From positions 1 to 17,178 of the forward strand of contig DASXTB010000217.1 of NCBI GenBank assembly GCA_036505615.1: a stretch of 17,178 bases of DNA, written 5' to 3'. Both the position numbers and the translations under genes were made by a program. Below are positions 1 to 6,749 of this stretch, one piece after another. Every line of letters starts with the position of its first letter. Position 1 is the first letter of the stretch. Under the pieces are notes generated by a model. It saw nothing but the letters and a program-made list of their open reading frames with translations. It was not told the origin of the DNA and made no database searches. Source of the stretch: DASXTB01 sp036505615 (GTDB lineage Bacteria; Acidobacteriota; UBA6911; JACQSX01).

Positions 1-1
1 G

Positions 2-73
2 TTCTACCGGGCCGAAGAATACCACCAACAGTATCTGGAGAAACGCGGTTTGGCCCAGTGCCACATAAAATAG
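2..73 (+). CDS. msrA: Peptide methionine sulfoxide reductase MsrA, C-terminal fragment (5' end outside window)
   Basis: An open frame enters from the left edge and ends in TAG at 71-73, leaving 23 residues. The residues FYRAEEYHQQYLEKRG match the conserved C-terminal end of MsrA, where F/Y-x-A-E-x-Y-H-Q-x-Y-L precedes the chain end. MsrA reduces methionine-S-sulfoxide in oxidised proteins using thioredoxin. The catalytic GCFW motif lies upstream of the window and cannot be checked. The fragment is short, but the motif is distinctive. The gene is followed by a palindrome array and a terminator-like hairpin at 277-305. Confidence 0.75.
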   Translation, partial: FYRAEEYHQQYLEKRGLAQCHIK

Positions 74-99
74 CTTTGCTCAGTCGCGCCTTCGGCGCT

Positions 100-157
100 A
101 TTGGAGAGACGCCCCGTGGGGCGTCTCCTGCACGATGAAAGATTGTGCGGGAGACGG
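100..157 (+). repeat. 58-bp direct repeat, left copy
   Basis: Bases 100-157 are identical over 58 bp, in the same orientation, to 17121-17178. The unit begins ATTGGAGAGACG and contains two overlapping inverted repeats. These are 106-115 with 118-127, and 123-133 with 145-155 (the latter with one G-U-type pair in RNA). They share the GTCTC segment, so the two hairpins cannot form at once. Both copies are preceded by a GC-rich hairpin ending in a GGCGC-type stem. Confidence 0.9.
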
Positions 158-276
158 CCCTCAGGCCGTTCCAAAGTATCCAAAGCGCAGTGTCCGCGAA
201 GTGGACCAATAACAGTAGCCGGGGGTGCCCAGGCGCGGAGCGCCAGGCACCCCCGGTCAGCGATTCCCCACACGGA

Positions 277-305
277 ATGGGACCGCGTAAGCGGTCCCAT
301 TTTTT
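277..305 (+). terminator. Rho-independent terminator-like hairpin
   Basis: A perfect 10-bp stem (ATGGGACCGC, 277-286, with its complement at 291-300) closes a GTAA tetraloop and runs straight into six T residues (300-305). This is the intrinsic terminator form for plus-strand transcripts, most likely those reading through from msrA. A related hairpin at 384-401 has no T run, so this one may simply be a repeat that happens to be followed by T's. Confidence 0.55.
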
Positions 306-516
306 ACTTCTCAATAAACACCGTGTGCAGTATGACGAGCGTTATCTTTGGGACTGAGGCATCCATGACTGCCCAACCTGATGGGACCGCTTGCGCGGTC
401 CGGGCAAAGAGGACGCGGAGATCCGCAAAAATTTGTGAATAATCTGGCATTGGTGGCACTTATGTCAGACACTGGAACTATCTGGTTGCTGGAGTGCGGC
501 TTCGAATGGAGGAATG

Positions 517-936
517 ATGGATACGCATGTGAAAGTTCTTGGCATACTGAACATTATTCTTGGCGCATTCGGATTGCTGGGCGCACTTGTCATTCTTGTG
601 GTTTTTGGCGGAGCCGCCGGCATCCTGGGAGCAGCCTCGCACGGCGATCCCGACGCGCGCATCGCCATTCCGATCATCAGCATCGTCGGTGTTGGTCTCT
701 TCTTCCTGATACTGCTCCTTTCGATTCCAGACATCATCGCCGGGATCGGGCTGCTTCAATTCAAGCCTTGGGCCCGCATTCTCGGCATCATCCTCTCCGT
801 TTTGCATCTAATACACATCCCGTTTGGAACGGCCGTGGGAATTTACGGATTATGGGTCTTGTTATCAGGCGGGACCGAGCAGTTGTTTCAATCAAGGACC
901 GCGCCGCCTCAGCCAGTGACCCCGGTTAAACTGTAA
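517..936 (+). CDS. Small multi-pass membrane protein of unknown function
   Basis: The protein has about 139 residues and is mostly hydrophobic. It has roughly four membrane-spanning stretches: residues about 5-32, about 48-70, a segment around the SIPDIIAGIGLL motif, and about 90-115. The tail is short, proline-rich and polar. Small proteins opening with THVKVLGILNI and carrying a (K/R)PWARILGI motif are, as I recall, common hypotheticals in soil bacteria; their function is unknown to me. A strong GGAGG lies at 508-512. It is only 1 nt from the ATG at 514 but 4 nt from the ATG at 517, so I prefer 517 as the start. The gene stands alone between two repeat regions. Confidence 0.75.
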   Translation: MDTHVKVLGILNIILGAFGLLGALVILVVFGGAAGILGAASHGDPDARIAIPIISIVGVGLFFLILLLSIPDIIAGIGLLQFKPWARILGIILSVLHLIHIPFGTAVGIYGLWVLLSGGTEQLFQSRTAPPQPVTPVKL

Positions 937-948
937 TCTCGCCTGGAC

Positions 949-1129
949 GATTCACAAATCTGAAAAGGCTGGCCACGAATTACACGAATTGACACGAACT
1001 TCGAGAGCGCGAGTGGGGCGCTGAGAATTTGGCGAAGGAGGTACACTTTGCACCAGGCCCCCCTCGCGCTCCCGAAATTATTCGCTTTAATTCGTGTAAT
1101 TCGCGGCTAGCCTTTCACGTTTGTGAATC
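949..1129. repeat. Long imperfect palindromic element (MITE-like or giant hairpin)
   Basis: The arm 949-990 (GATTCACAAA...ACGAATT) is nearly the reverse complement of 1089-1129 over about 41 bp, with a few mismatches and one indel. Inside it, TTCGAGAGCGCGAGTGGGG (about 1000-1019) pairs again with about 1063-1080, so the symmetry runs inward almost to the centre. The flanks CCTGGA (left) and CCAGG (right) extend the match outward with a 2-nt bulge. No open frame inside looks like a protein. The element fills most of the gap between the genes ending at 936 and starting at 1248. Confidence 0.8.
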
Positions 1130-1247
1130 CAGGTTGCGGGACGGATGCTCCCAATGTAATCCTCAGTACCGCTCCATCATCTAATATTGTGGTATTCCTT
1201 GGCCTCTTGGGGCCGCAATGTTTAATAAAATCGGAGGGAATTTGGAG

Positions 1248-2543
1248 ATGTCATGGCGCAAATTGGCAGTCGCTATCCTGGCAATTCTGGGGGCTGCGGT
1301 TTCGGCAAGCTTTGGCGCCAAAAACTGCGGCCTGACCAGTATCGGGCTGGCGCCGCTCAATGATCTTGGGCCGGCAACCTACAAAGGGTTCAAGGGAGGT
1401 CTTTATCCCGATGGCAGCAGCATCAGGCCTGTCGCTCATCTGGCTGCGGGAATCGACCTGGCAAATAATCAGATTCAACCGCTGGACGCCGGCGGAAGAG
1501 CGGACCCGCTCAATGGCAGGATTGTTCTGATTTCCATCGGCATGTCGAATACCACCCAGGAGTTTGCCAGCAAAGGAAGCGGCGCGTTCAAGCCGCGCGC
1601 CGACGCCGACCCGGCTAAGAATCCGCGGCTTGTTATTGTCGACTGCGCGCAAGGAGGCAGATCGGCAAGCGACTGGAACGATCCGAACTCGGACACATGG
1701 CGCGTGGCGGCAACGCGTATAGTTTCTGCCGGAGTAACGGCGGCGCAGGTTCAAATTGCCTGGGTCAAGCTTGCCGAGCGCAGTTCTGATTTTCCCGACA
1801 AGAGCTTTCCCGCGAGCGCTCAATTCCTGCAGGGGCATATTGAGAACGTACTGCGAATTCTCAAGACCAACTATCCCAATGTCAGGATTGCCTACCTCTC
1901 CAGCCGCACCAGAGCCTACACAAATACTCCTTCCGACTTGAACCCGGAGCCGATCGCCTACGAGTCGGGCTTTGGTGTCAAATGGGTTATCGAAGACCAG
2001 ATCAGCGGGAAGGGAAATCTCAATTACGATCCTGCCAAGGGACCCGTTGTTGCGCCCTATCTGTCCTGGGGCCCCTACATCTGGACCGACGGAACCAGCT
2101 CGCGTTCGGACGGATGGGTATGGCTCTGTGACGACACGGAGAGTGATGGCATCCATCCTTCGCCCGTCGGTGTCGGTAAGGTGGCCGATCAGCTGGTGGC
2201 ATTCTTGAAGACGGATCCAACGGCGACACCGTGGTTTTTGAAGAAAGCCGCCGCTGGGTCGGCTCCAGCCTGCTCGGTTCCCTTTACCTCAATTATAGGA
2301 AAGGCGCCTTTCACCGTTAACTTCACAGCAAGCGCCTCAAGCGTTGGAAGGATTGTTGAGTATGCGTGGACTTTCGACGACGGCGACTTTTCCCTTTCGC
2401 AGAACCCCACCAAAGTGTTTCCGGTGCCGGGTAATTACAATGTGCACCTGACAGTGACCGATGATTCGGGCAACACCTCGACTTGCATCATCACTGTCAG
2501 CGTCACGGGCACTGACCTGCCCCGCCCACGGCGCCGGCCTTAG
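1248..2543 (+). CDS. Secreted SGNH/GDSL-like hydrolase with C-terminal PKD domain
   Basis: I chose the ATG at 1248 because a GGAGGG lies at 1232-1237 and the protein then opens with a clean signal peptide (positive SWRK, hydrophobic LAVAILAILGAAVSA). That gives 431 residues. Residues about 90-335 resemble an SGNH-type esterase: ISIGMSN with the likely nucleophile Ser100, a GGR motif at 136-138 (block II-like), and DGIHPSPVG with Asp300 and His303 in the D-x-x-H arrangement. A PKD fold follows at about 341-420 (YAWTFDDGD around Trp374, then a VFPVPGNYNVHLTVTDDSG stretch). It is probably exported and may de-esterify polysaccharide or bind a surface. The nucleophile motif is GMSN rather than GDS, as in sialate-esterase-like branches. 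The substrate is unknown. Confidence 0.75.
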   Translation: MSWRKLAVAILAILGAAVSASFGAKNCGLTSIGLAPLNDLGPATYKGFKGGLYPDGSSIRPVAHLAAGIDLANNQIQPLDAGGRADPLNGRIVLISIGMSNTTQEFASKGSGAFKPRADADPAKNPRLVIVDCAQGGRSASDWNDPNSDTWRVAATRIVSAGVTAAQVQIAWVKLAERSSDFPDKSFPASAQFLQGHIENVLRILKTNYPNVRIAYLSSRTRAYTNTPSDLNPEPIAYESGFGVKWVIEDQISGKGNLNYDPAKGPVVAPYLSWGPYIWTDGTSSRSDGWVWLCDDTESDGIHPSPVGVGKVADQLVAFLKTDPTATPWFLKKAAAGSAPACSVPFTSIIGKAPFTVNFTASASSVGRIVEYAWTFDDGDFSLSQNPTKVFPVPGNYNVHLTVTDDSGNTSTCIITVSVTGTDLPRPRRRP

Positions 2544-2984
2544 ACCAGACAGCAGTCGGCAGACGGCAGGCGGCAGGAAGCAGGAAGCAGGAGGCAGACA
2601 GCAGGCAGCAGGTTTGCAGCAGTTGATTCAGTCGGGGCACAGACGTACCGCTTTCGCCTGCAATTAAAAACCTGAAGGCGCGGGGAGACCCCTTCTGGCT
2701 TAAACTGGGAAGGATTGCCCAATGGATAAACCACGACACCCGGTAGTCATCAGACCCTGGAAGGTGGAGCACTTGAGGAAACCTCCGGGGAATGTTCTGA
2801 CTCAGGTTGACCGGCAAAAGCCCGGGCAAGAACGCAGGAGACAGACTGCAGAAGGCAGGCAGCAGGAGCGCGAGTCGCAAAAGCGTAAAGCCCGGCGCCG
2901 GGGCGAATGAAGAAACAAGCTTCGAAAAACGGCGCCGCGAAGGCTGGAACCTGTCCTCCTGCCCCTGTGAACTTGCAACTTGAA
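2544..2984. other. Gene-free spacer with short GCAGGAR-word repeats
   Basis: Degenerate GCAGGAR/GCAGACG/GCAGGCG heptamer words occupy about 2549-2612 and again about 2833-2868. The stretch 2613-2832 holds a small frame (2722-2910, 62 codons). Its translation is low-complexity and shows no family features, so I do not call it a gene. Bases 2960-2987 match 3267-3294 at 23 of 28 positions; both copies abut or overlap the 3' end of a minus-strand tRNA gene. Confidence 0.6.
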
Positions 2985-3061
2985 TGGTACGCCTGGCAGG
3001 AGTCGAACCTGCGACCTTTCGCTCCGGAGGCGAACGCTCTATCCATCTGAGCTACAGGCGC
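2985..3061 (-). tRNA. tRNA-Arg (anticodon CCG)
   Basis: On the minus strand the sequence folds as a 77-nt tRNA. The acceptor GCGCCTG pairs with CAGGCGT (closing G-U). The D arm is GCTC...GAGC. The anticodon stem TTCGC/GCGAA closes the loop CTCCGGA with anticodon CCG. The T arm contains GGTTCGACTCC. A genomic CCA follows discriminator A. It decodes CGG. Confidence 0.95.
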
Positions 3062-3067
3062 ACGATA

Positions 3068-3144
<77 letters not shown>

Positions 3145-3293
3145 ATCTGGTAAAACTAAAGTTGCAGGTTAGCAAGTAAGGAGGTTTCAGTTCCAGAGGA
3201 AAGTTTGTCCCCTCCACTCGGAACCTGCCAACTTGCCGACCTGTACGCTTCACAACTGGTAATTCTTGCCCCTGCTGACTTGTCACTTGAATG

Positions 3294-3367
3294 GGTGAGC
3301 GACGGGGCTCGAACCCGCGACCCCCAGGGCCACAACCTGGTGCTCTACCAACTGAGCTACGCTCACC
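3294..3367 (-). tRNA. tRNA-His (anticodon GTG)
   Basis: On the minus strand the acceptor GTGAGCG pairs with CGCTCAC, and an extra G at -1 (complement of 3367) faces C73, the identity mark of tRNA-His. The anticodon stem CCAGG/CCTGG closes the loop TTGTGGC with anticodon GTG. Only CA follows C73, so the 3' CCA is not fully encoded here, unlike the two Arg tRNAs next to it. Confidence 0.95.
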
Positions 3368-3423
3368 ATGCGGAACTAATTACTTTAAGCGCGAACGGTA
3401 AACCTTTCAAGCGGGAAAGCTCA

Positions 3424-3562
3424 AGGCAGACGGAGGAGTCGGGAAGCAGGAGGCAGGAAGCAGGAGGCAGGAAGCAGGAAGCAGACGGCAGGAAGCAGGA
3501 GGCAGGAAGCGGGAGGCACACGGCAGAAGGCAGAAGGCAGGAAGCAGACGGCAGGCAGCGGC
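3424..3562. repeat. GCAGGAR heptamer array, left arm
   Basis: About 140 bp of tandem and degenerate 7-bp words (GCAGGAA, GCAGGAG, GCAGACG, GCAGAAG). The array is the inverted counterpart of 3680-3790. Frames running through it translate to low-complexity peptides and are not genes. The 118 bp between the two arms (3563-3679) contain no recognisable feature. Confidence 0.9.
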
Positions 3563-3679
3563 TCAGTAATGTGTCATATGCAATTCGAAATGATCTCGAC
3601 TCCAATCAGGAAGACGTAAACCAAAATGATGAATGACAAATGACAGACATTAGGGATGACTGAGGACCTTGTCTGTCAC

Positions 3680-3790
3680 CCTGCCTCCTGCCTCCTGCTT
3701 CCTGCCTCCTGCCTCCTGCTTCCTGCCTCCTGCTTCCTGCCTCCTGCTTCCTGCCTCCTGCTTCCTGCCTCCTGCTTCCTGCCTCCTGCC
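3680..3790. repeat. CTGCYTC heptamer array, right arm
   Basis: Nearly pure tandem 7-bp unit CTGCCTC/CTGCTTC, about 15 copies. It is the reverse complement of the words in 3424-3562, so the two arrays could pair as one long hairpin. Its right edge meets the stop codon of the M15-like gene (3790-3792). Confidence 0.9.
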
Positions 3791-4392
3791 TACCCTTCAC
3801 TTCCTGCATCGCGAGGCATCAGCAAAACATACCCCAAGTCTAAATGGAGATGATCATCGGCGCATCCAGCATCATGGCCGTAAGGCCGCGGCCACAACGA
3901 CGGCAGCTTCTTGGCTGCGATGCCGCCATAGCGTTCGATCTTTTCCTGATCATCCAGGTAATCATTCCCGATTCGGTAAATGTTGACCGCTGTGCCCCAG
4001 CAGTGGGTAGACGCATTCTTGGAAAGCTCATGCGCGGGAGAACGGTAGCCGCCATTTGCCGCGACATGAACGACCGTGCCGATGTGTTCGCGAAAGACTT
4101 CCAGGTGAACGGCAAGAAGCGTTACGGCGCAGGGGACGTATTTTGGGAATGAGCGCATCGCTTCCGTTTCACGGAGATCGACATTGATGAATTCCCAAAG
4201 CGCAAAGTGAGAAGTGAGCGCGGTTTTCAAGGCCGCATCCCAGGACTCAATTTGGTAAAAAAATCGAGGAAGACGCCGACCGCGTCCCTGAGCGTCCGAC
4301 AACAGCTCTCCCGGTTTTAAAGCCTTCCGGTATGGGCCGGGCAACTCGAGCCCATCGACGAGCTTTAGAGGCAGCGCCGGCGTGTCATTCAT
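3790..4392 (-). CDS. Peptidase M15A-like (D-Ala-D-Ala carboxypeptidase-like) protein with Asp-to-Asn change
   Basis: The protein has 200 residues when started at the ATG at 4392, which overlaps the last 8 bases of the upstream hydrolase gene and implies coupled translation. The core is GGYRSPAHE at 114-122, STHCWGTAVN at 128-137 and DDHLHLDLGY at 179-188. This is the SGYRS / S-x-H-x-x-G-x-A-x-D / H-x-H layout of zinc M15A/DUF882 peptidases that cut peptidoglycan cross-bridges. His130 and His181/His183 fit zinc or catalytic roles. The usual zinc-ligand Asp is Asn137 here, so activity may be altered, or this may be a subfamily trait. I see no signal peptide. The last codons (AGSEG then TAG) run into the heptamer array. 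Fold family fairly sure; function uncertain. Confidence 0.7.
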   Translation of the reverse strand: MNDTPALPLKLVDGLELPGPYRKALKPGELLSDAQGRGRRLPRFFYQIESWDAALKTALTSHFALWEFINVDLRETEAMRSFPKYVPCAVTLLAVHLEVFREHIGTVVHVAANGGYRSPAHELSKNASTHCWGTAVNIYRIGNDYLDDQEKIERYGGIAAKKLPSLWPRPYGHDAGCADDHLHLDLGYVLLMPRDAGSEG

Positions 4393-5287
4393 TCCGGTTC
4401 CCTCGCTCACCGTTACTCGAGCCAGAGGCCTGCGACCCACACATCGAGCCGGTCAGGTGCTCATAGATGACATTCGAAATTTTAGGTACAGCGTCCCTGG
4501 CTCGGTTATTCTCCGGACTTGACTGAGTAAGTATCGCGAGTGCGTACGGCTTGCGCCCGGGCAGGAATACCAGTCCGGCGTCATGAGCCACGGTCGAGAT
4601 CTCTCCAGTTTTATGCGCGACCCGGGCATCAGCGCGTACCGGATAGGGCAGCCCCGAGGGGATTCCGCTTTTGAATTCCTGCCGGTGCAAGATTTCGAGC
4701 ATTTTTTCGGACGCCTCTGGAGAAATGGCATGGCCTTCCTGGATGAGACGAAACAGCCGGATCAATCCATTGGCGTTGACCCGATTATTGATGTTTGCGT
4801 CGAAGGCTCTTTCATCTTCGACTCCCCTCCACAATTCGATCCCTTCAACATGAAGACGCTCGAGCAGGCATCGCCCGTATTCGACGCCTACTAGATTCAG
4901 TAAAAGGTTGGTTGCCAGGTTACTGCTGGTAGCGATCATATGATGGGCCAGCTCGCCTACGGTCATGGTCTTGCCAATTGCGGCTTGAACAGTAGAATTA
5001 GAGTCGCGCGCCGATTCCACGCGATAAGGTCGACCATCTGCTGCGCTCAGAAAACGATTGCGTACGTGGAGTCGCGAATGCAGTGCAAATCGCCGCTCTT
5101 CAATAGCCCCGAAGACAGCCAGCAGCACCGCCACCTTGATTGTGCTTGCAGCATGGAACCACTCCTCGGCCTGATAGCCCCACTGTTCTCCCATTTCGTA
5201 ATCGAAGAAGGCTGCTGCAAGCTTTTCAATTTCGGCCTCCTGCCCAATCTGCCGCAACATGGACTGCAGGCTGTTCTGAGAATTCAT
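4385..5287 (-). CDS. Class A beta-lactamase-like serine hydrolase
   Basis: The protein has 300 residues in a penicillin-binding/class A beta-lactamase fold. STIK at 48-51 is the S-x-x-K nucleophile motif. SSN at 121-123 sits where class A enzymes have SDN. KTG at 226-228 is the third motif, in the context HKTGEISTVAHDAG. A Glu-rich stretch at 157-159 may supply the omega-loop glutamate. The N-terminus (NSQNSLQSMLRQIG) has no signal peptide, unlike exported beta-lactamases. No upstream start restores one, because the frame opens only 42 bp after the methyltransferase gene stops. It may be a cytoplasmic esterase/amidase rather than a resistance enzyme. It overlaps the M15-like gene and is probably co-transcribed with it. 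Confidence 0.78.
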   Translation of the reverse strand: MNSQNSLQSMLRQIGQEAEIEKLAAAFFDYEMGEQWGYQAEEWFHAASTIKVAVLLAVFGAIEERRFALHSRLHVRNRFLSAADGRPYRVESARDSNSTVQAAIGKTMTVGELAHHMIATSSNLATNLLLNLVGVEYGRCLLERLHVEGIELWRGVEDERAFDANINNRVNANGLIRLFRLIQEGHAISPEASEKMLEILHRQEFKSGIPSGLPYPVRADARVAHKTGEISTVAHDAGLVFLPGRKPYALAILTQSSPENNRARDAVPKISNVIYEHLTGSMCGSQASGSSNGERGNRNE

Positions 5288-5329
5288 GTTTTCAATATAC
5301 TGTGGAATGATTTGCGATAAGGCTAATAA

Positions 5330-6049
5330 TCAACGAAAGCCGCCAAAGACTGCCAGCTCGAAGTACTTCCAGAAACAGTCGACGTCTACAAAGCCAATCT
5401 CCCGGAGCCACCGACACTGCTCTTCGACCGGAGCGAGGATATTGGCCGCGCGATCGGGGCGCTCCATGAAGTCGCTGCGAACTTTTTCCCGAGTCACGTC
5501 CTCGCCACGCTCGCGACGACTCATGAATAAGTGATCGATCATGGCCTGGTTGAACATCTCCTCTACCCGCAGTGTCGGGCTAGAGACATGTTCCAGGTTA
5601 ATAAATACTCCACCGTCGGACAGCAGTTGGTAGATTTGGCGGTAGAGGGCGCGCTTGCGGTCATGGCTCAGATGATGGATCGCAAAGCCCGAAAGCACGG
5701 CATCGAATTTTCCTGGCGACTTGTCAAGCCAAGCGGGAGATTCCAGATCTGCTTCTACAGTCAACGCGCGCCCGCCAAGTCTTGCCAGTCGCTCGCGCGC
5801 TTTCTCCAGCATGGCGGATGAAAAATCGAGCGCCACGCCGGAAGCTTCAGGGAACAGATCCAATACGGTCGCCAGAATAATACCGTCGCCCGTTCCAAGA
5901 TCCAGAATGCGCCGCAATGGTGTGCGTGCAAACCGCAGCACGCGCGCCATTACTTCAAACTGTCTGGACCGATCGGGAATGAGAACGGATCGTTCATCCA
6001 GGAATGCTTTGGCGACCTCTCGACTTTTCCAAACCTCGGCTTTCGTCAC
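5330..6049 (-). CDS. Class I SAM-dependent methyltransferase
   Basis: The protein has 239 residues. Motif I is ILDLGTGDG (Asp50-Gly56). Asp75 at the end of strand 2 (GVALDFS) should hold the SAM ribose, and FDAVLSGFAIHHL (115-127) is the motif IV region. The tail GFVDVDCFWKYFELAVFGG resembles CmoA-like and related small-molecule methyltransferases. The start is GTG at 6049, preceded by GGAGGG at about 8 nt, one of the few good ribosome sites here. The substrate cannot be told from sequence. It lies in the same direction as the hydrolase/M15 pair, 42 bp upstream. Confidence 0.82.
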   Translation of the reverse strand: MTKAEVWKSREVAKAFLDERSVLIPDRSRQFEVMARVLRFARTPLRRILDLGTGDGIILATVLDLFPEASGVALDFSSAMLEKARERLARLGGRALTVEADLESPAWLDKSPGKFDAVLSGFAIHHLSHDRKRALYRQIYQLLSDGGVFINLEHVSSPTLRVEEMFNQAMIDHLFMSRRERGEDVTREKVRSDFMERPDRAANILAPVEEQCRWLREIGFVDVDCFWKYFELAVFGGFR

Positions 6050-6112
6050 CGTGAAGCCCTCCAGCGTCTCTTATTTTTCCTTTCCCAGGCCCGGTACATA
6101 TTCCCGTTTTCC

Positions 6113-6604
6113 TCAGGCAGGTTTCCCAGGCTCTTGAACCATCCATCCTGCAACCCATGCAGCCAATGCGAATCCTTGCAGGATAATCTCGGGCTGTACT
6201 TTGAAATGCGCATAACCGGTAATTTCCGGGCGCAGATAGACCCAGCCTTCAATCGTACCGGGAGCAGCCACTGCGGCCGCCCAGAATCCTAGAACGATGT
6301 ATAGACCCGCAATCGACAGGCAACGTTTCACAAAGCTCCAGGTCGCCAAAATATCACAGAACGGGTAAAGCGCAGCCGAGATGAGGAGACCACGCAGCAG
6401 TTGAGCAGGAATGAACCACGTCATCACATGGCTCCACAATGCGGGTTCGGCTTCCGTACGCATGAAGGTGGCGAAAATCGGATTTGGTCCCATGTAGAAC
6501 TCTCTAGTGAGTAGGGGATAGGCGATGGTCCCTGACGCCAGGTAGGTGACCACATGTGCCAGAGTGACCTTGCCCGCAAACACCAGAAAACGGTTTAAGT
6601 TCAT
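6113..6604 (-). CDS. Hypothetical four-helix membrane protein
   Basis: The protein has 163 residues with about four hydrophobic segments: 8-32 (KVTLAHVVTYLASGTIAYPLL), 59-82 (HVMTWFIPAQLLRGLLISAA), 92-115 (RCLSIAGLYIVLGFWAAAVAA) and 139-157. I do not recognise a family. It ends 63 bp before the methyltransferase start, on the same strand, so the two may share a transcript. The ATG at 6604 has only a weak purine-rich leader. It is divergent from the xanthine dehydrogenase operon. Confidence 0.65.
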   Translation of the reverse strand: MNLNRFLVFAGKVTLAHVVTYLASGTIAYPLLTREFYMGPNPIFATFMRTEAEPALWSHVMTWFIPAQLLRGLLISAALYPFCDILATWSFVKRCLSIAGLYIVLGFWAAAVAAPGTIEGWVYLRPEITGYAHFKVQPEIILQGFALAAWVAGWMVQEPGKPA

Positions 6605-6684
6605 TCTTTAATTAACCTCGTGCCATCGTGCCTTTGTGGCTGCCTTAAAAACGTTGCCGAAGGCAAGACGTCACCAACTTGAAA

Positions 6685-6713
6685 AATCCGCAATCCGAAA
6701 TCCTCAATCCACA
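6685..6713. repeat. AATCCGC-type heptamer repeat in the divergent spacer
   Basis: Words AATCCGC / AATCCGA / AATCCTC / AATCCAC in tandem, 7-bp period. They lie in the 145-bp spacer between the minus-strand membrane protein and the plus-strand Mo-hydroxylase subunit. This is the same family as the arrays at 9597-9733 and 9833-9898. It would sit in the leader or promoter region of the dehydrogenase operon. Confidence 0.75.
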
Positions 6714-6749
6714 ATTGAAAGATCCGCTGGCCCCTCGTAGAGTAACAGT

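Larger units (their letters stand above)
74..403. repeat. Array of short perfect palindromes in the msrA downstream spacer
   Basis: No gene is visible between 74 and 513. Short hairpins follow one another here. They are GCGCC/GGCGC with a TTC loop (86-98); GAGACGCCCC/GGGGCGTCTC with a GT loop (106-127); GTCTCCTGCAC/GTGCGGGAGAC (123-133 with 145-155, overlapping the previous one); ACGGCC/GGCCGT (154-169); CCGGGGGTGCC/GGCACCCCCGG with a nested GGCGC/GCGCC (219-256); ATGGGACCGC/GCGGTCCCAT with a GTAA loop (277-300); and GGACCGC/GCGGTCC with a TTGC loop (384-401). Stem sequences differ from hairpin to hairpin but pairing is kept, as in REP/BIME-type extragenic palindromes. From 404 to 513 I see nothing further. 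Confidence 0.8.

Noticed and set aside
1251..2156. 301-codon minus-strand frame
   Set aside because: It lies entirely antisense to the SGNH/PKD gene, whose signal peptide and motifs are clear. The composition of the antisense product is not protein-like.
2722..2910. 62-codon frame starting MDKPRHPVVIRPW
   Set aside because: Its C-terminal half is low-complexity and repeat-derived, with no recognisable family and no clear ribosome site. Left as spacer.
3205..3636. 143-codon plus-strand frame across the tRNA-His gene and the heptamer array
   Set aside because: It runs antisense through a tRNA gene, and its second half is a translation of tandem repeats (RRQEAGGRKQEA-like). There is no ribosome site or family signature.
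3424..3790. CRISPR array
   Set aside because: The unit is a contiguous 7-bp tandem word with no unique spacers, and no cas genes are nearby.
3606..3986. Several frames on both strands through the CTGCYTC array
   Set aside because: The peptides are pure repeat translations (PASCLLLPASCFLP and similar) that arise because a 7-bp unit cycles through all three frames. They are not genes.
4385..5287. Acquired antibiotic-resistance beta-lactamase
   Set aside because: The fold motifs are present, but there is no signal peptide, SDN is replaced by SSN, and the context has no mobile element. A resistance role cannot be supported.
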